Origin: a bacterium
Lineage (GTDB): Bacteria > 4484-113 > JAFGCY01
NCBI GenBank assembly: GCA_020849855.1
Contig: JADZFO010000027.1
Location: forward strand, 66,585-130,584
Reading direction: 5' to 3'
Length of the DNA stretch: 64,000 nt
This document shows, piece after piece, positions 26,922-34,995 of the stretch. Each line of letters starts with the position of its first letter. Positions within the stretch are counted from its first letter, which is position 1. The notes under the pieces were generated by a model that was not told the origin of the DNA, searched no databases, and saw only the letters and a program-made list of their open reading frames with translations. Made by a program: the position numbers and the translations under genes.

Positions 26922-27812
26922 CTACTCCTGTTCGTAGAAGTGGGGCCGCTTGCATACATAGCAGTAAGGTGCGTCGGTCGGGATCATCGTGGAACAGAAG
27001 CTGCAGCGCCCGGCAAAGCCTGAGAGCTGCAGGCCCAGGTCAGCGACAAAGCCGCTGCGCGAGGCGTCATCCCAGATGATCTCGTCTTCGGCCGCCTCAT
27101 CGGCGGACCCCTCAGTTTCCTCATCGGCCTCGGGCCCATGGACTTGAGAGTCCGACACCGTACTGGCGCCAGTAAGACGCTGGCTGTCGGTCCCCGCCAG
27201 GGCGGCGGCCAGGCTGCCGCGCCCGCGCCAGGCGGACATCAGGCTGTTCGCCGACTTGCCGGCGCGGCCGCTGGTGTCGATCTGGATGCTGGGGGTTTCG
27301 CCTTCCTCGGAGCTGATGCTCATCCCGCCTTCGCTCAGGCCGGCGGTCAGCTCGTCCTCCAGGGCCTCCAGGTCGTCGCCGCGGCCCAGGTGCCCCTGTG
27401 CCTCTTCAAGCAGCGTGCGGGCCTCCGCAAGATACTCCGGGTCGCTCTCCAGCTGCACATAGCGCGAGAGCAGCACCGTGGCGAGCGGGTAGTCCTCCAT
27501 CTCGCAGAGGAACTCGCCGGCGTACCACAGCGGCATGTGGTCATCCTCGGCCACCTGCAGCGCCAGCTTGAAGCTGCGCCAGGCCTCGCGCTTATAGCCC
27601 AGGTTGCTGAAGCACAGGCCCAGGTTGGACCAGACCTTGCTGTCGCGCTTGTCCAGCATGCTGGCCTGGTGGTAGCACTCCAGCGCGCGGCCATAGTCCT
27701 CGCGGTCGAAGGCGCTGTCGCCATGCGCCAGCCACTGCAGCTTTTCCTGCTGCTCCGCTCCGGGCTGCTCGCTGCCTTCCAGCCCCGGCTCTTCGTGATC
27801 CATCTCAGTCAT
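26922..27812 (-). CDS. TPR protein with C-terminal zinc ribbon
   Basis: A 296-residue, probably cytosolic protein. Residues 20-150 contain about three tetratricopeptide repeats (DREDYGRALECYHQASMLD; SKVWSNLGLCFSNLGYKREA). A Ser/Glu-rich linker follows, and the C-terminus holds a CXXC-X11-CXXC zinc ribbon (CSFC and CYVC). Its ATG overlaps the stop of the upstream DUF4349 gene (ATGA), so the two are translationally coupled. The combination suggests a scaffold protein; no specific function is evident. Confidence 0.75.
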   Translation of the reverse strand: MTEMDHEEPGLEGSEQPGAEQQEKLQWLAHGDSAFDREDYGRALECYHQASMLDKRDSKVWSNLGLCFSNLGYKREAWRSFKLALQVAEDDHMPLWYAGEFLCEMEDYPLATVLLSRYVQLESDPEYLAEARTLLEEAQGHLGRGDDLEALEDELTAGLSEGGMSISSEEGETPSIQIDTSGRAGKSANSLMSAWRGRGSLAAALAGTDSQRLTGASTVSDSQVHGPEADEETEGSADEAAEDEIIWDDASRSGFVADLGLQLSGFAGRCSFCSTMIPTDAPYCYVCKRPHFYEQE

Positions 27813-28927
27813 GGATCAATAGTACAACCGCCGCCGCCTCGGGGCTGCGGTTCAGCCGGACCTCGGCTGGCCCGGGCCACTGTCTCTGCCCGGCGCTTCT
27901 TCTGCCAGCGCTTGTAGAGCAGCCAGATGACCCACACGGCAATGGCCCAGGGCAGAAGCTGCAGCCAGCCCGCGATGAAGAAATAGATGATGCCGCGGAT
28001 GATTGCGTCGCGGGTACGCACCAGGTCCAGCTTGGCCTCTTCAAAAGTGGTGCCATAGCCGGGCTCGTACTTGCCGCCGCTGGGGATCTGCGCGATCTCG
28101 TTGAGGTTCACCGTAATGGTGCTGCGGGTGATCTGGTCAGCGAGCTGGCTGATCTGGTCCTCAATGCCCTGGATCTGCGCGGTCACCTCGCTGAGGCGGC
28201 CCTGGGTCTCCAGCAGCACGCTGTAGGCCTCGCCAAGGCCGCGGGTCTTCTGCACCTCGCGGGCCTCCGCCAGCATGTTGCGCAGGGTCTCCTGCTCCGT
28301 GAGCAGGGCCTTCAGGCGGCTCACCGCGGTAACGTAGTCGTGGCTCACGTCCACCGAGCTGACGTTCTCCGCGGTCACCTCGCCCAGTTCCTTCAGCTCG
28401 TCATAGCAGGCCCGGAACTGCTCGTTGGGCACCCGCAGCTTCAGGTAGCCATTGCGCGAGCCGTCGTACTGCTGGGCTGAGTTGGAATCCGTAACAATGC
28501 CGCCGTACTTCTCAGCGGTGGCCTCGACGGACTTTGCGCTCTCGTCATAGTTCTTGATCCGCAGAGTGATGTCGCCAGTGCGGATCAGGTACTTGGTGTC
28601 CGGGATGTTCTCGGCGGCATAGGCCTTCGGTGAGAACCAGGACTCAATGTCGACCTGCTGCTTGAGGAAGTCCTCGGGTTTGAGCTGCGGTCCGGAGGAG
28701 CCGGCCTTCCGCGCTTCTTCAGCGCCGGGCGCCGACTCCGCTGACAGGTTATCCATGGGAGCGCCGGGCGCCATCGCCCCTCCAGCCATGCCCTCCATCG
28801 GGGCCTGGCTGCGGGTCGCGGACACATCCCGCATGGAATCCCTGGAGGCCTTCATGCAGCCGCTCAGGGCGCACACAAAGAGCAGCGCCAGCAGTGCTGT
28901 CATGCAGTGTTTCATGAGCTTTGACAC
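27809..28927 (-). CDS. DUF4349 family lipoprotein
   Basis: A 372-residue envelope protein. Signal peptide with lipobox ALSGC (Cys about 24), a Met/Gly/Ala-rich linker, then the DUF4349 region: YLIRTGDITLRIKNYDES, LKLRVPNEQFRACYDEL, a long coiled coil (about 215-285) and a C-terminal membrane helix (IIYFFIAGWLQLLPWAIAVW) with a basic tail. The lipid anchor plus C-terminal helix would place the coiled coil in the periplasm. GTG 28927 is preceded by AGGAG (about 28936-28940). It is the first gene of the minus operon, divergent from dnaA. Confidence 0.85.
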   Translation of the reverse strand: MSKLMKHCMTALLALLFVCALSGCMKASRDSMRDVSATRSQAPMEGMAGGAMAPGAPMDNLSAESAPGAEEARKAGSSGPQLKPEDFLKQQVDIESWFSPKAYAAENIPDTKYLIRTGDITLRIKNYDESAKSVEATAEKYGGIVTDSNSAQQYDGSRNGYLKLRVPNEQFRACYDELKELGEVTAENVSSVDVSHDYVTAVSRLKALLTEQETLRNMLAEAREVQKTRGLGEAYSVLLETQGRLSEVTAQIQGIEDQISQLADQITRSTITVNLNEIAQIPSGGKYEPGYGTTFEEAKLDLVRTRDAIIRGIIYFFIAGWLQLLPWAIAVWVIWLLYKRWQKKRRAETVARASRGPAEPQPRGGGGCTIDP

Positions 28928-29198
28928 TTGTGTGCTCCTACAAGCGACGCGGTGATACTACTATGACGTGCATTGTAGCGCTGTGTTTTTGCATGGCACT
29001 GCGTTACATAAAGATTGGGCTATGTGGCGATGAATCAGTCGCAAAAATGAAGCTCGATTTCCGCTCAAACTAACATCAGCAGTCTTGTCAGCGGGCGCAT
29101 CGAGTGATATTCTGTCACCCCCGCATCCGATGGGTGCGGTGTCAGGGGAGGAGCTGGATCCGGTTGGCTTGGAAAGCTGCCGGTGGCGGAAAAATGGG

Positions 29199-29214
29199 CA
29201 TTGTGGGCACAATG
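29199..29214. promoter_or_regulatory. Perfect interrupted palindrome upstream of dnaA
   Basis: CATTGTGGGCACAATG has 7-bp perfect arms around GG. It lies 30 bp before the DnaA-box cluster in the dnaA upstream region and could be a regulator site. The binding factor is unknown. Confidence 0.35.
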
Positions 29215-29244
29215 TGCGTAATTGCGGTCATTGCTGGGCCACGC

Positions 29245-29337
29245 CTATCCACCTATCCACGTGTCTTTCCACAGTATTGGGGATAACCCTGTTTCCCCCT
29301 GCCCTCAATGGGCATAACCCGTGGCTGCTTTGGATAA
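29245..29337. promoter_or_regulatory. DnaA-box cluster, candidate oriC / dnaA control region
   Basis: Six DnaA-box-like 9-mers lie within 93 bp directly upstream of dnaA. Forward orientation: CTATCCACC (29245-29253), CTATCCACG (29253-29261) and CTTTCCACA (29265-29273), each 7/9. Reverse orientation: TGGGGATAA (29278-29286) and TTTGGATAA (29329-29337), each 8/9, and TGGGCATAA (29309-29317), 8/9 to the relaxed consensus. The 480-bp gene-free gap 28928-29410 also has a more AT-rich stretch near 28970-29070. This fits either an origin or DnaA autoregulation. dnaN is not next to dnaA, so gene context does not settle it. Confidence 0.55.
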
Positions 29338-29410
29338 ACGAAAGCTTCGCGGGGAATTCGTTGTTGAAGGCTTGACGAGGAGAGGAGGAAATAGCAGCGG
29401 CCACGCCTGG

Positions 29411-30847
29411 ATGGCAAGCCTCTGCAAAAGGGTCATGCAAGAGCGCGCCGCAGACATCCTGCTGGTGATGAAGAAGCAGCTTGCCGAGATTGTCTCTCGC
29501 GCAAAGTACGAGCTTCTCGTTCGCCCCCTGCGCGCGGTTGACTACTCCGACTCAACACTCACTCTCTCAACGTCCAATGAAGCCCTGCGCGGCTGGCTTC
29601 TCGACAAGTACGGCGACGTTCTCTCCGAGCTGGCAAACCTTGCTTCCGGTGAGAATGTCAAGCTGGTGGTCCAGGTGGCCCAGGCTGTCCCGGTTGGCGA
29701 TGGCAGCCCTTCCAGCCACGATTCCTCCCTCACTGGCGATGGCGAAAGTGATGGCGAAGTGCAGAGCTTTGACCCCCTGCCTGTGCATCAGGAAGAAGAC
29801 CTGCTCTCGCGCAGCGGCGGCGCCCGCCCGCTCCTGAACCCCAAGTACAGCTTCGACAGCTTCGTCGTTGGCGCCAACAACCAGTTCTGCTACAGCGCCT
29901 GCCAGCAGGTCGCCGCGCGGCCCGGGCGCAGCTATAACCCGCTTTTCATTTACAGCTCCGTGGGCCTCGGCAAGACCCATCTGATGCATGCGGTCGGCCA
30001 GGCCATCTGGGATGCCAACCCGCGGGCCAATGTGATTTACGTCACCAGCGAGAAGTTCACCAACGATTTCATCGAGCACGTCCGCACGGGCCGCATGGCT
30101 CAGTTCCACGCGCGCTACCGCGAAGCCGATGTGCTGATGATCGACGACATCCAGTTCCTCTCCGGCAAGCAGGAAACCCAGATCGAGTTCTTCCACACCT
30201 TTATGTCCCTGGTGGAAGCCGGCAAGCAGATCGTGATCTCCAGCGACCGGCACCCGCGCACCCTCAAGGGCATTGAGGACCGCCTGGTCAGCCGCTTCGC
30301 CATGGGCCTTGTCTGCGACATCTCCGACCCCAGCCTCGAAACCCGCGTGGCGATCCTGCAGCGCAAGGCCGAGATGGAGCGCGTGGACCTGCCGCAGGGC
30401 GTCTGCGAGTTCATCGCCGAGCGCGTGTCCAGCAACGTGCGCGAGCTGGAAGGCGCGCTGATCAAGCTGCTGGCCTATTGCTCCTTCAACCGCAGCGCTC
30501 CCAGCGTGGAGCTCGCGGCGCGGGTGCTGGCCGACATGCTGGATGCCGGTGGCATGCGCCCGCAGCTCTCCATGAAGCAGATCCTCAGCGTGGTGGGCGA
30601 GTACTTTAACGTCTCGGAGCAGCTCCTGCTCAGCCCCAACCGCTCCAAGCGCGTGGCCCAGGCGCGGATGGTGGTCATGTACCTCGCCCGCGAGTACACC
30701 AACCTGACCCTCAGCCAGATCGGCGAGGAACTGGGCGGCCGCGACCACAGCACGGTCAGCCACGGCGCGGCCAAGATCCAGCTCGACCTGCAGCAGGACC
30801 ACTACCTGGAGCAGGCGATTATCCAGATCAGCCGCATGCTGAAGTAG
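29411..30847 (+). CDS. dnaA: Chromosomal replication initiator DnaA
   Basis: A DnaA of about 478 residues. A short domain I is followed by an acidic linker. AAA+ domain III has Walker A SSVGLGKTHLMHA (about residue 182) and Walker B DVLMIDDIQFLSGK. Domain IV ends with the DnaA-box-binding signature GGRDHSTVSHG (about 440). The frame is open upstream to GTG 29321, but that would place the start inside the DnaA-box cluster, so ATG 29411 (MASLCKRVM) is preferred. A strong AGGAGG (29383-29388) lies 22 nt before it, farther than ideal, so the true start stays open. A diguanylate cyclase gene follows immediately. Confidence 0.92.
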   Translation: MASLCKRVMQERAADILLVMKKQLAEIVSRAKYELLVRPLRAVDYSDSTLTLSTSNEALRGWLLDKYGDVLSELANLASGENVKLVVQVAQAVPVGDGSPSSHDSSLTGDGESDGEVQSFDPLPVHQEEDLLSRSGGARPLLNPKYSFDSFVVGANNQFCYSACQQVAARPGRSYNPLFIYSSVGLGKTHLMHAVGQAIWDANPRANVIYVTSEKFTNDFIEHVRTGRMAQFHARYREADVLMIDDIQFLSGKQETQIEFFHTFMSLVEAGKQIVISSDRHPRTLKGIEDRLVSRFAMGLVCDISDPSLETRVAILQRKAEMERVDLPQGVCEFIAERVSSNVRELEGALIKLLAYCSFNRSAPSVELAARVLADMLDAGGMRPQLSMKQILSVVGEYFNVSEQLLLSPNRSKRVAQARMVVMYLAREYTNLTLSQIGEELGGRDHSTVSHGAAKIQLDLQQDHYLEQAIIQISRMLK

Positions 30848-30854
30848 CCTGTCC

Positions 30855-30863
30855 TGATATACT
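30855..30863 (+). promoter_or_regulatory. Extended -10 of the diguanylate cyclase gene
   Basis: TGATATACT (extended -10: TG, one base, TATACT) ends 9 nt before the GTG start at 30873, leaving essentially no room for a 5' leader. No good -35 is seen, as is common with extended -10 promoters. Confidence 0.55.
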
Positions 30864-30872
30864 CTCAGCAGG

Positions 30873-32774
30873 GTGAAGACCTACACACTCCCATCCACTT
30901 TTGGCCGCTTCCTGGCCTGGATAAAGTTCGGCGCTCTGCTGGGTGGGTTCCTGTACATCTGGCTCGAGGAGCTGGGTGGACAGAAGCTGGCTGACGGCGC
31001 CGATGCTGCCATGGTTGTCGGCAACGGCTCAATGCCCATGTGGTTCTGGGTCTCCTTTGTCGTCCTCGCCGCTGTCAACTTCCTGACCTTCTGGCACTAC
31101 TACAACCAGCCTGAGCTGCAGGAGCGCATGTACCAGATCTCACTGGTCATCGACCTCTTCAGCGTGCTGATCCTCTTCTTCTGGCACCCCGTCACCTTCA
31201 TGCTGCTGCTGATCGGCATGGCGATGGTGGCCAGCTTCTACAGCTTTGCCATGCCGCGGGGCACGGGCTTTGTCGTCTGGCTGCTGGCCACCCTGGTCTA
31301 CAGCTTTGCGGTGCTCTACGACTGGAAGCTCAGCCCGGCGGGGGACGTGACCTGGCAGCACGCCACGGCCCTGCTGGTGGTGGGCCTGGCGATCATCACC
31401 ACTGTCTGCCTGCTGGTCAAGAGCATTAAGCACGGCGTGGACAAGATCTATATCGCCACCAGTGAGATTACCTACGACCTCACCTCCCAGGCCGTGGAAG
31501 CCAGCATCGCGCACGAGGACCTGCTGGAACGCAGCCAGGAAGTCCAGACCCTGATCCAGGTTATCCAGAACATCTATTCCGAGCTGGAATGGGAGGAGCT
31601 CTTCCGCAACATCATCCAGGCCTTCCGCAACCGTTTCCGCTTCGACAAGTTCACTCTGTACCTCTTCAACGAAGAGTCGCAGATGCTGGAGCTGCGGGTC
31701 GAAAGCGGCGCCGAAAAAGCCGGCGGCCCGGCCAAGGCCGTCACCCCCGGAACCGGTATGGTGGGCTGGGCCTATGTCAACGGCAAGGGCGTGCTGGTGC
31801 AGGACACCCGCAATGACCCGCGCTTCAAGGAATTCACTGACCGCAGCCGCCGCATCCGCTCCCTCGCCTGCCAGCCGCTGATCTTCCGCGGCCAGACCAT
31901 CGGTGTGCTTTGCCTGGACAGCGAAAAGGTGGCTTCCTTCGACGAGAAGGCCTTCAGCTTCCTGCAGAGCATCGCCCCCCTGCTCTCCATCGCCGTGGGC
32001 AACTCCATGAGCTACCACGAGATGAAGGAAGAGACCTTCACCGACAACCTCACCGGCCTGAAGAACCACCGCGGCTTTGTCGAGACCTTCCTGCCACTGC
32101 TCAACGACTGCTATGTCGATGAGTTCAGCCTCGCCGTCATGATCATGGACCTCGACAACTTCAAGAAGGTCAACGACACCTACGGCCACCAGGTCGGCAA
32201 CCTGGTGCTGATCGAGCTGGCCCAGATCCTCTCCACCTTCTTCCGCGGCTCTGACCTGGTGGCGCGCTATGGCGGCGAGGAGTTTGTCGTGGTCCTCAAC
32301 GGCACGCCCTCCGAGATCGCGCCGCGCATCGCCGAGCAGCTGCGCCGCAAGATCGAGACGCACCAGTTCCCGATCAGCCTCTCCAAGGACACCTTCAAGC
32401 AGCTCACCATCTCCATCGGCCTCGCCGCCAGCAGCGATGTCAACCTGCAGCCTGAGATCGTCTCCGGCAGCCGTGGCCGCGGAGAGCGCGACAAGTACGT
32501 CCGCAACCTTGAAGAGCTCAAACAGTTGCTGATCGAGAACGCCGACCAGGCGCTCTATGTCGCCAAGCGCAACGGCAAAAACCAGGTGCGCCTGAGCTTC
32601 CATTACCCGCCGACGCACCCGGTCTCCGAAGAAGACCTGGTCTCCCGCGAGGCCAAGCTGCTTGACGGCGACAGCGCGGCGGAAGGGCAGGAGAGCACCC
32701 GCATCGTGCACGGCGATGACGGCGATTTCGAGGTCACGCACCACCACCCGCCCAGCAGCGGCCGCTCGGACTGA
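30873..32774 (+). CDS. Membrane GAF-GGDEF diguanylate cyclase
   Basis: A 633-residue inner-membrane enzyme making cyclic-di-GMP from GTP. About six membrane helices (residues 10-185) are followed by a linker helix, a GAF sensor domain (about 235-385) and a GGDEF domain (about 393-570). The catalytic motif is RYGGEEFVVV (about 465), with an RGSD inhibitory-site match (RxxD) five residues before it, so it is probably active and product-inhibited. The C-terminal tail is Glu/His-rich. The GTG start follows an extended -10 by 9 nt, so the mRNA is probably leaderless. c-di-GMP commonly controls pilus function, and a pilus locus is in the window; the link is inference. Confidence 0.9.
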   Translation: MKTYTLPSTFGRFLAWIKFGALLGGFLYIWLEELGGQKLADGADAAMVVGNGSMPMWFWVSFVVLAAVNFLTFWHYYNQPELQERMYQISLVIDLFSVLILFFWHPVTFMLLLIGMAMVASFYSFAMPRGTGFVVWLLATLVYSFAVLYDWKLSPAGDVTWQHATALLVVGLAIITTVCLLVKSIKHGVDKIYIATSEITYDLTSQAVEASIAHEDLLERSQEVQTLIQVIQNIYSELEWEELFRNIIQAFRNRFRFDKFTLYLFNEESQMLELRVESGAEKAGGPAKAVTPGTGMVGWAYVNGKGVLVQDTRNDPRFKEFTDRSRRIRSLACQPLIFRGQTIGVLCLDSEKVASFDEKAFSFLQSIAPLLSIAVGNSMSYHEMKEETFTDNLTGLKNHRGFVETFLPLLNDCYVDEFSLAVMIMDLDNFKKVNDTYGHQVGNLVLIELAQILSTFFRGSDLVARYGGEEFVVVLNGTPSEIAPRIAEQLRRKIETHQFPISLSKDTFKQLTISIGLAASSDVNLQPEIVSGSRGRGERDKYVRNLEELKQLLIENADQALYVAKRNGKNQVRLSFHYPPTHPVSEEDLVSREAKLLDGDSAAEGQESTRIVHGDDGDFEVTHHHPPSSGRSD

Positions 32775-32826
32775 GAGCGCTTACCCGCGAATACAGGGCT
32801 GACTGGGCCGCTATCTTGACCAGGGC

Positions 32827-32854
32827 TTGATATTCAGCGGCGCTCAGGTATAAT
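32827..32854 (+). promoter_or_regulatory. Strong promoter upstream of a short terminated transcript
   Basis: TTGATA (32827-32832), a 16-bp spacer and TATAAT (32849-32854) form a near-consensus promoter. It predicts a start near 32861, about 45 nt before the terminator hairpin. Confidence 0.7.
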
Positions 32855-32860
32855 CGGGGC

Positions 32861-32929
32861 GGGAAGGCTCGGTACTTGTAAGCGAAGGACTTGGCTTCCT
32901 GGCCCACCGTCCGGTGGGCGCTTTGTTTT
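32861..32929 (+). ncRNA. Candidate ~70-nt small RNA or attenuator
   Basis: The predicted transcript starts near 32861 and ends in a terminator: CCCACCG / CGGTGGG (32903-32909, 32912-32918) followed by CGCTTTGTTTT. Upstream, GGAAG (about 32862-32866) can pair with CTTCC (about 32895-32899). No open reading frame of note fits. The terminator could also serve the diguanylate cyclase gene, and the whole could be an attenuator for the cupin gene at 32971, but that gene has its own -10. It matches none of SRP RNA, 6S RNA, tmRNA or a riboswitch that I know. Confidence 0.4.
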
Positions 32930-32970
32930 CAGGCCCAGCCACTGGCGGCCGCGCGAGGCATAATTACCCC

Positions 32971-33372
32971 ATGGACAAGCCATACCCCGCTGGTATCCGC
33001 TTAAATGAGCCGGTCAAGATCGTCCCCAAGGGCTGGGGCGAGGAGCGCTGGCTCCACAATGACGAGCTCTACTGCGGCAAGCTGCTGGTCGTCAACCAAG
33101 GCAAGCGCTGCTCCCTGCATTACCACCAGCTCAAAACCGAGACCTTCTACATCAGCAAGGGCCGCGTCAGCATGGAGCTGACCGATCTTGAATCAGCGCG
33201 CCAGCAGCCGCCGCAGATTCGCGAGGTGCATGTACTGGCCGAAGGCGACTGCATCCTGCTCACCCCGGGCATGGTGCACCGCTTCACTGGCCTGGACAGC
33301 GAGAACCACATCTTCGAGTTCTCCACCCAGCACTTTGACGAAGACAGCCACCGCATCGAAAAGGGCGACTAG
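32971..33372 (+). CDS. Cupin protein, sugar-phosphate isomerase-like
   Basis: A 133-residue single-domain cupin. The metal-binding motif is CSLHYHQLKTETFYISKG (His-X-His and Glu) and the second cupin motif is ILLTPGMVHRF (His). The ending FSTQHFDEDSHRIEKGD is typical of cupins annotated as mannose-6-phosphate-isomerase-like or sugar-binding. ATG 32971 is 6 nt after CATAAT (32959-32964), suggesting a leaderless message. Substrate unknown. Confidence 0.8.
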   Translation: MDKPYPAGIRLNEPVKIVPKGWGEERWLHNDELYCGKLLVVNQGKRCSLHYHQLKTETFYISKGRVSMELTDLESARQQPPQIREVHVLAEGDCILLTPGMVHRFTGLDSENHIFEFSTQHFDEDSHRIEKGD

Positions 33373-33382
33373 CTGCTCCCCT

Positions 33383-33388
33383 TATAAT
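33383..33388 (+). promoter_or_regulatory. Consensus -10 adjacent to plsC start
   Basis: TATAAT lies 6 nt before the GTG at 33395, so transcription would begin at or next to the start codon. Confidence 0.6.
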
Positions 33389-33394
33389 TGATCC

Positions 33395-34090
33395 GTGCCC
33401 ACAGCCTGGGGGAAAACGGTTTATTACTTCAGCAAATACCTCGTGCTCGCCATCGCCGGGCCGATGTTCAAGCTGAAGGTGCAAGGCAGCGCCAAGGTGC
33501 CGCGCCGCGGTCCGGTGCTGCTCGCCAGCAACCACGTTTCGCATCTCGACCCGCCGCTGCTGGGCATATCCTGCCCGCGCCTGGTGCGACATATGGCCAA
33601 GAAGGAGCTCTTTGGCGTCGGCCTGCTGCGCTGGTATATGACCAATATTGGCACGATCCTGGTCGACCGCGGCTCGGGGCGCCAGGCACTGCTGGATGCC
33701 GTGGCCGCGCTGAAGGCCGGCGACTGCGTGGCGATCTTCCCCGAAGGCACGCGCTCGGTCAGCGGTGTGATGCAGCAGGGCCGCAGCGGGGCGGTGATCA
33801 TCGCGATCCAGTCCGGCTGCCCGATCATGCCGGTGGGCATCATCGGCTCCGAGAAAGCCATGACCAAGGGCAGCAAGAAGATCAAAAGCGTGCCCGTCAC
33901 CCTGCGTTATGGCGAGCCCTACACCATTGATTACAGCGGCGACCGCGAGAACATCCCAAAGGAAGTCATCCGCCACGAAACCCTGGTGCTGATGGAGCGC
34001 ATTGAGGCCCTGCTGCCGGAGCATATGCGCCCCAGCGCGGAGGACAAGCGCGCCTGGTACAAGGCCGCCAGCGAAAACGTGGCTTCCTAG
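33395..34090 (+). CDS. plsC: 1-acylglycerol-3-phosphate acyltransferase (PlsC-like)
   Basis: A 231-residue membrane-associated acyltransferase converting lysophosphatidate to phosphatidate in phospholipid synthesis. It has the NHXXXXD motif (SNHVSHLDPP), the acyl-acceptor motif FPEGTRS and a final VPVTLRYGEPY block, in the normal spacing. The GTG at 33395 follows a perfect TATAAT by 6 nt with no Shine-Dalgarno, a clear leaderless candidate. The downstream gap to dapB holds palindromic repeats. Confidence 0.9.
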   Translation: MPTAWGKTVYYFSKYLVLAIAGPMFKLKVQGSAKVPRRGPVLLASNHVSHLDPPLLGISCPRLVRHMAKKELFGVGLLRWYMTNIGTILVDRGSGRQALLDAVAALKAGDCVAIFPEGTRSVSGVMQQGRSGAVIIAIQSGCPIMPVGIIGSEKAMTKGSKKIKSVPVTLRYGEPYTIDYSGDRENIPKEVIRHETLVLMERIEALLPEHMRPSAEDKRAWYKAASENVAS

Positions 34091-34097
34091 CCTGTGG

Positions 34098-34180
34098 CCC
34101 CGCACGGCAGTGCGGGGATCCCGCGACCTCCCGCATTGCCATGCGGGCCCACACGCGACCCGCCCGCATTGCCATGCGGG
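34098..34180. repeat. Three REP-like palindromes
   Basis: Three hairpin units of one family: CCCCGCACGGCAGTGCGGGG (34098-34117), then CCCGCATTGCCATGCGGG twice (34130-34147 and 34163-34180), the last two followed by GGGCCCA or its right half. A related copy, CCCGCACCGCAGTGCGGG, is at 59704-59721. The general form CCCGCAN-GCNN-TGCGGG is that of extragenic palindromic repeats. They lie between plsC and dapB and may also damp read-through. Confidence 0.8.
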
Positions 34181-34216
34181 CCCAGGCTGTATCTGCCGCA
34201 CGCTATCATTTCCGCC

Positions 34217-34972
34217 GTGCCAAGCATCAATGTTGGAGTAATCGGGTCGCGAGGGCGGATGGGCCAGGCCTGCGAGGCCGCGCTGCTGGCCGCGCCTGAT
34301 ATGCACCTCGAGGGCAGTCTGGGCCGCGACGGGGATGTTTTCGCATTCCTGTCCGAAACCCTGGACGTTGTGGTTGACCTCAGCCTCGGGCATGCGGTCG
34401 ACCAGCACGGGGAGCAGGTCGTCAGGGCCGGCAAGCCTTACATTGTCGGCGCGACAGGCTACAGCAGCGCTACCCTCGAGGCCCTGCGCGCGGCCTCTGC
34501 GGCTTCCGGCAGCCCGGTGCTGATAGTGCCCAACTTCTCGCTCGGCGCCAATCTGATGATCAAGTTCGCGGCGGCCGCCAGCCGCCTGATGGCCGCGCCG
34601 GTCATCACGGAGCGCCATCACACCGGCAAGGCGGACGCCCCCTCCGGCACCGCGGTCTTCACCGCCCAGCGCATTGCGCAGGCCCGCGCCGGCGCCGAGC
34701 GCCCTGGCTTCGATTCCAGTGCCATGCATTACAAGGAAGCCCTCAGCGGCGTGCTGGGAGCCGATCTTGACGGCGTCGCTATCCATTCTGTCCGCGGCGA
34801 CGGCTACCTGGCCGAGCAGGAGGTGCTGCTCAGCCTGCCCGGCGAGTCCCTGCGCATTGAGCACCGCTCCATCGACCGGCGCTGCTTCATGCCGGGCATC
34901 CTTTACGCTATCCGTAACATCCAGCGGGTTAACGGCCTGCAGATCGGCCTCGATACTATTCTGGACGTCTAG
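34217..34972 (+). CDS. dapB: 4-hydroxy-tetrahydrodipicolinate reductase
   Basis: A 251-residue DapB, which reduces hydroxy-tetrahydrodipicolinate with NAD(P)H in the diaminopimelate/lysine pathway. The nucleotide-binding loop is VGVIGSRGRMGQ at the N-terminus and the catalytic motif ERHHTGKADAPSGTA (His and Lys) is near residue 135; RRCFMPGILYAIR is near the C-terminus. GTG 34217 is 7 nt after TATCAT (34204-34209), so the operon message may be leaderless; the longer open frame upstream is only translated repeat. It is the first gene of dapB-asd-dapA. Confidence 0.92.
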   Translation: MPSINVGVIGSRGRMGQACEAALLAAPDMHLEGSLGRDGDVFAFLSETLDVVVDLSLGHAVDQHGEQVVRAGKPYIVGATGYSSATLEALRAASAASGSPVLIVPNFSLGANLMIKFAAAASRLMAAPVITERHHTGKADAPSGTAVFTAQRIAQARAGAERPGFDSSAMHYKEALSGVLGADLDGVAIHSVRGDGYLAEQEVLLSLPGESLRIEHRSIDRRCFMPGILYAIRNIQRVNGLQIGLDTILDV

Positions 34973-34995
34973 TCCGGCGGCCGGGAGTAAATGTA

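Noticed and set aside
32861..32929. SRP (4.5S) RNA or 6S RNA
   Set aside because: The SRP domain IV core (GGAAGG...AGCAG loop) and the long 6S duplex are not present; the transcript is too short for 6S.
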